Part shown: piece by piece, positions 6,909 through 10,190 of the stretch
Numbering within the stretch: the first letter of the stretch is position 1
Layout of the letters: each line of letters begins with the position of its first letter
DNA from: UPXZ01 sp964498765
GTDB lineage: Bacteria > Bacteroidota > Bacteroidia > Bacteroidales > Paludibacteraceae
Direction: 5' to 3'
Assembly (NCBI GenBank): GCA_964498765.1
Contig: CAZCIU010000085.1
Span: 1-10,190 of the forward strand
DNA: 10,190 nt
The notes under the pieces: model-generated
Told to the model about the DNA's origin: nothing
Database searches by the model: none
What the model saw: the letters and a program-made list of their open reading frames with translations, nothing else
Translations under genes and position numbers: made by a program

Positions 6909-8405
6909 TTATTTATTAATTCTCTTATTCAAAACCCACACGTTCAACGATTCGCTTTTGAACATTGGCGAGTCAGACGAATATTGCAGGTATTCTTTCG
7001 CATAGGTAATGGTTGCGGCAAGCGCAGCCATCATTGCTTCTTCCTCAGATTCAAGCATATCGGTTGTGAAAATATTGTCTACCCAGCGAGTTGTGTAAGT
7101 CGCTTCGTTGAATTCTTTGCTTCGCAATACAGTCCTACAAAATGGAACAGTAGTTTTCAAACCGGAAATGGAAAATTCATTCAATGCATTCAGCGTTTTT
7201 CGGATGCAATCTTTTCTATCATTTCCATGAACAATGATTTTGGCAATCATAGAATCGAAATAAGGCGTTACAACCGAGTAATTTCTCACACCAGATTCAA
7301 TGCGAATGTGGTCGCCGTGAGGAAATTGAATTTTCTCGATAAATCCGGTTTGCGGACTAAAGCGATTTTGCGGATCTTCAGTATTCACGCGGCATTCTAT
7401 CGCCCAGCCATTGAATTGAATGTCTTTTTGTTCCAATGTCAGTTTTTCATCCATCGCAATCCGAATTTGCCACTCAATCAAATCCACACCTGTAATCATC
7501 TCTGTAACAGGATGTTCTACTTGAATTCGGGTGTTCATTTCCATAAAATAGTATGAACCATCCTCGTCTAAAATAAATTCGATTGTTCCGGCAGAATAAT
7601 AGCCGATTGTTTTGGCAAATCTCACGGCAAGTTCGCCCATTTCGCTCCGTTTTTCATCCGAAATACTGGCCGAAGGAGCCTCTTCAACGATTTTTTGGTG
7701 TTTGCGTTGCAATGAACACTCACGCTCACCGAGATGAACTACATTCCCGAATTTGTCGCCCAAAATCTGAAATTCAAGGTGCTTTGGATTAACCAGATAT
7801 TTCTCAATAAACATATCGCCGTTGCCGAATGCAGCCAGAGCTTCTTCGTGTGCCGACTTGAAATGTCGCTCCATCGTTTCGGGTTTTTCCACAATTCGCA
7901 TTCCGCGGCCACCACCTCCGGCAGAAGCTTTCAGAATGACGGGATAACCAATTTTATCAGCAAATTCCTTGGCAACATGCGCATCTGTAATTGCTCCCGG
8001 ACTTCCCGGAACAAGCGGCATTTCGGCATCCGAAGCCATCTTTTTTGCAATGGTTTTGATACCCATATTGCGGATTAGCTCGGGCGAAGGGCCAATAAAC
8101 GTAATTCCGTTTTCCTCGCAAAGCTGTGCAAAATCGGGATTTTCGGATAAAAAACCGTAGCCCGGATGAATCATATCAATTTCATGTTCAAGGGCAATTT
8201 TGACTAAAGCTTCGGGATTTAGGAAAATGGTTTTTTCGGCCAGATCTTCTTTTACAGAAATAATTTCATCTGCATAGTCCAGATACATGGCATCCGGTTC
8301 ACGATTTCCCTGGATGACGTAAGTGGTCAATCCAAGATTTTTGGCTGAACGAATAATGCGAATGGCAATTTCGTTGCGGTTGGCAATTAATATTTTTTTG
8401 CTCAT
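6909..8405 (-). CDS. accC: Biotin carboxylase subunit of acyl-CoA carboxylase
   Basis: This subunit carboxylates the carrier-bound biotin using ATP and bicarbonate. The 498-residue protein has the three biotin carboxylase regions: the N-terminal domain (with KILIANRNEIAIRIIRSA and HPGYGFLSEN, 80-89), the ATP-grasp region with Gly-rich loop GGGGRGM (163-169), and the C-terminal domain. Residues known to matter in E. coli AccC are in place: Lys117, Lys159, Cys230, Lys238, Glu289, Asn291, Arg293, Gln295, Glu297 and Arg339, offset by at most one. It is about 50 residues longer than E. coli AccC (449). The extra tail (about 450-498) includes a likely helix, SEEEAMMAALAATITYAKEY (453-472). It lies 88 bases downstream of the carboxyltransferase gene and is probably cotranscribed with it. 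The symbol reflects the family; the partners suggest an acyl-CoA (propionyl-type) rather than a dedicated acetyl-CoA carboxylase. Confidence 0.94.
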   Translation of the reverse strand: MSKKILIANRNEIAIRIIRSAKNLGLTTYVIQGNREPDAMYLDYADEIISVKEDLAEKTIFLNPEALVKIALEHEIDMIHPGYGFLSENPDFAQLCEENGITFIGPSPELIRNMGIKTIAKKMASDAEMPLVPGSPGAITDAHVAKEFADKIGYPVILKASAGGGGRGMRIVEKPETMERHFKSAHEEALAAFGNGDMFIEKYLVNPKHLEFQILGDKFGNVVHLGERECSLQRKHQKIVEEAPSASISDEKRSEMGELAVRFAKTIGYYSAGTIEFILDEDGSYYFMEMNTRIQVEHPVTEMITGVDLIEWQIRIAMDEKLTLEQKDIQFNGWAIECRVNTEDPQNRFSPQTGFIEKIQFPHGDHIRIESGVRNYSVVTPYFDSMIAKIIVHGNDRKDCIRKTLNALNEFSISGLKTTVPFCRTVLRSKEFNEATYTTRWVDNIFTTDMLESEEEAMMAALAATITYAKEYLQYSSDSPMFKSESLNVWVLNKRINK

Positions 8406-8430
8406 ATTTTTAGTTTAGTGGAAATGTGTA

Positions 8431-8454
8431 TTAAGAAATTTGCATTTCTCTTAA
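8431..8454. other. Imperfect hairpin between carboxyltransferase and biotin carboxylase genes
   Basis: AGAAAT and ATTTCT flank the four-base loop TTGC, and outer TTA/TAA bases can extend the stem past a two-base bulge. It lies in the 88-base gap within the cluster. There is no long U-tract, so it looks more like a processing or pausing element, or chance, than a terminator. Confidence 0.3.
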
Positions 8455-8493
8455 ATACTTATTTTCCAATAAATAATTACTAAATCAACTAAA

Positions 8494-10026
8494 TTACAGC
8501 GGAATATTTCCGTGTTTTCTTTCAGGTTGTGAGTACTGTTTGTTGGACAAAATGTCAAAAACGGTAATCAGCACTTCGCGCGTTTTCGAAGGCATTATCA
8601 CGTCGTCAATCATTCCAAGCTCTTCCGCTTTGAACGGATTAGCAATTTCGTCTTTGTACTTTTCAATCAGTTCTTTTTCGAGTTTAGCCCGATCTTCTGC
8701 AGCTGCCAATTCGGCACGATTAGTGATTTTAATCGCTCCTGCAGGTCCCATCACAGCAATTTCAGCTGTTGGCCATGCAAAGTTAAAGTCACCTCCAATT
8801 CCCAAACTATTCATCACCACAAATGCGCCTCCGTAGGCTTTTCGGGTGATAATGGTAATTCTCGGAACGGTTGCTTCACAGAATGCGTACAGAAGTTTCG
8901 CACCGTTGCGGATAATTCCGGTATGCTCCTGATCCACGCCAGGCATAAATCCGGGAACATCCTCCAGCACAAGAATTGGGATATTAAAACTATCACAGAA
9001 ACGAACAAATCGAGAACCTTTCACACTGGCATTAATATCCAATGTTCCGGCCATCACTTTCGGCTGATTGGCAACAATTCCAATCGTTTTCCCATCCAAA
9101 CGAGCAAATCCTACCACAATATTTTGGGCAAATTTCTCGTGAACTTCTAAAAACGTATTGTGATCCACCAAAATATTGATAATTTCCTTCATGTCATACG
9201 GACGGTTTGGATCATCAGGCACAATTTTATTCAGATATTCCTGACGTTCCTCGTTAAAATCAACATCGGTAGAAACAGGAACCGGATCAAAATTATTCAA
9301 TGGCAAGTAGGCCAGCAGTTTACGAACTTGCATGATGGCATGTTCTTCGTCCTCAAACACAAAATGCGCTACACCACTTTTCTCAGCATGTACATTTCCT
9401 CCACCCAAATCATCCATGCTAATGTCTTGATTTAGAACTTCTTTCACTACATCTGGCCCGGTTACAAACATGTAGGATGTTTTGTTGGTCATGATGACAA
9501 AGTCAGTAATCGCAGGCGAATAAACCGCTCCACCGGCCGCAGGACCAAGAATTACGCTGATTTGTGGAATAATTCCGGAAGATTTTACGTTGTTTTTGAA
9601 AATGCGCGCATACGCCGAAAGACTATTGATGCCTTCCTGGATGCGTGCACCGCCGCTATCAATCAATCCAACGCATGGAGCTCCGAATTTGAGTGCCATT
9701 TCTTGCACTTTGGCTATTTTCAGTCCGTGAGCATAGCCCAATGAACCGCCCATTACGGTAAAGTCCTGTGCATAAGCAAATACGCTTCGTCCTTGTACCA
9801 ATCCACGTCCCACAACAACTCCGTCGCCGAATGCGTTTTGAGATTTTTTAATGGCTTTGGCAGGTTCTACAAAGGGATTTAATTCAAAAAAACTTCCTTC
9901 ATCAAAAAGAATATTAAGCCGCTCACGTGCAGTAAGTTTCAGCTTTAAGTGCTGTTTCTGAACAGCAACTTCTTCCATGTCTTGCAAAGCTTTTCGCCTT
10001 TGCTCGAATACTTTTCTTTTGTTCAT
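8494..10026 (-). CDS. Acyl-CoA carboxylase carboxyltransferase (propionyl-CoA carboxylase beta / MmdA family)
   Basis: This subunit moves the carboxyl group from carboxybiotin to an acyl-CoA, probably propionyl-CoA to give methylmalonyl-CoA. The 510-residue length fits PccB, MmdA and the transcarboxylase 12S subunit, with two crotonase-fold halves. Landmarks are LTARERLNILFDEGSFFE (31-48), DSGGARIQEG (123-132), the oxyanion loop GPAAGGAVYSP (161-171), GNVHAEKSG (210-218), PGFMPGVDQEHTGIIRNGAK (358-377), KAYGGAF (396-402) and FAWPTAEIAVMGP (416-428). I chose the ATG at 10026: it follows an AT-rich Bacteroidota-style leader, while a TTG at 10044 would add six residues. No membrane decarboxylase subunit is encoded in the window, so a soluble carboxylase with the next two genes is more likely than a sodium-pumping decarboxylase. 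Pocket residues Val403 and Leu408-Gly409 are unlike the usual ones. No clear promoter is visible in the 146 bases upstream. Confidence 0.93.
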   Translation of the reverse strand: MNKRKVFEQRRKALQDMEEVAVQKQHLKLKLTARERLNILFDEGSFFELNPFVEPAKAIKKSQNAFGDGVVVGRGLVQGRSVFAYAQDFTVMGGSLGYAHGLKIAKVQEMALKFGAPCVGLIDSGGARIQEGINSLSAYARIFKNNVKSSGIIPQISVILGPAAGGAVYSPAITDFVIMTNKTSYMFVTGPDVVKEVLNQDISMDDLGGGNVHAEKSGVAHFVFEDEEHAIMQVRKLLAYLPLNNFDPVPVSTDVDFNEERQEYLNKIVPDDPNRPYDMKEIINILVDHNTFLEVHEKFAQNIVVGFARLDGKTIGIVANQPKVMAGTLDINASVKGSRFVRFCDSFNIPILVLEDVPGFMPGVDQEHTGIIRNGAKLLYAFCEATVPRITIITRKAYGGAFVVMNSLGIGGDFNFAWPTAEIAVMGPAGAIKITNRAELAAAEDRAKLEKELIEKYKDEIANPFKAEELGMIDDVIMPSKTREVLITVFDILSNKQYSQPERKHGNIPL

Positions 10027-10190
10027 ATTTATTTTTCTTAGCAATAGGATGTAATTAATATTAACATATTCGAGCGCAAAAAAGTTTCTGTTCTAAAGTA
10101 ATTTGTCAAAAATTAAAATGATAGTTGGTTTAAAAATGTAAATTCAATTAGTAAATGCAACTTTGACGGCAGGATAGTATAGATTGTTTT

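Noticed and set aside
6984..7556. 190-residue plus-strand open frame
   Set aside because: Antisense of the well-supported biotin carboxylase gene; shows no protein family features.
6302..10026. Sodium-pumping methylmalonyl-CoA decarboxylase
   Set aside because: A dedicated ATP-dependent biotin carboxylase is present in the cluster and no membrane decarboxylase subunit is seen, so a soluble carboxylase fits better.
10027..10044. Upstream TTG start adding six residues to the carboxyltransferase
   Set aside because: The ATG at 10026 directly follows an AT-rich leader and gives the normal family N-terminus; TTG starts are uncommon.
10045..10190. Promoter for the carboxylase cluster at the right edge
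   Set aside because: Only one-mismatch -7 candidates (near 10093-10100 and 10107-10114) without a correctly spaced TTTG; not strong enough to call. No gene is seen here either.

Overview
The window looks like a stretch of ordinary chromosome from a member of the Bacteroidota, probably Bacteroidales. Four things point there. The Rho protein carries a long low-complexity insertion. Several genes have AT-rich start regions with no Shine-Dalgarno sequence. Promoters match the TTTG / TAnnTTTG pattern. The last three genes form a split CT / BC / BCCP biotin carboxylase set. The genus assignment is inference. No mobile element, CRISPR array, tRNA or rRNA gene is visible.

Layout, left to right. Minus strand: rho (27-1925), preceded by a leader of about 120 nt and a near-consensus promoter, then tilS (2116-3450). 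Divergent from tilS on the plus strand are folC (3566-4846) and a lipoprotein with two DUF1080 (3-keto-disaccharide hydrolase family) domains (4958-6223). A perfect 18-bp stem with a GAAA loop (6243-6282) lies between the convergent transcription units and should terminate both. To its right, on the minus strand and transcribed leftward, is a three-gene cluster: carboxyltransferase (8494-10026), biotin carboxylase (6909-8405) and biotin carrier protein (6302-6850). The last 146 bases hold no gene.

How the genes work together: the three carboxylase genes encode every catalytic part of an acyl-CoA carboxylase (ATP-dependent carboxylation of biotin, the biotin carrier, and transfer to an acyl-CoA). 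Propionyl-CoA is the likely substrate, but the sequence does not settle it. rho, tilS and folC are housekeeping genes for transcription termination, tRNA-Ile lysidine synthesis and folate polyglutamylation; they are neighbours without an evident shared pathway. The DUF1080 lipoprotein stands alone, without the oxidoreductases that would make its substrate.

I see no convincing new system. The points most worth a second look are the roughly 200-residue disordered insertion in Rho, the long rho leader, a possible split of the BC-CT interaction (BT) domain across two carboxylase subunits, and the unusual residues in the acyl-CoA pocket of the carboxyltransferase.
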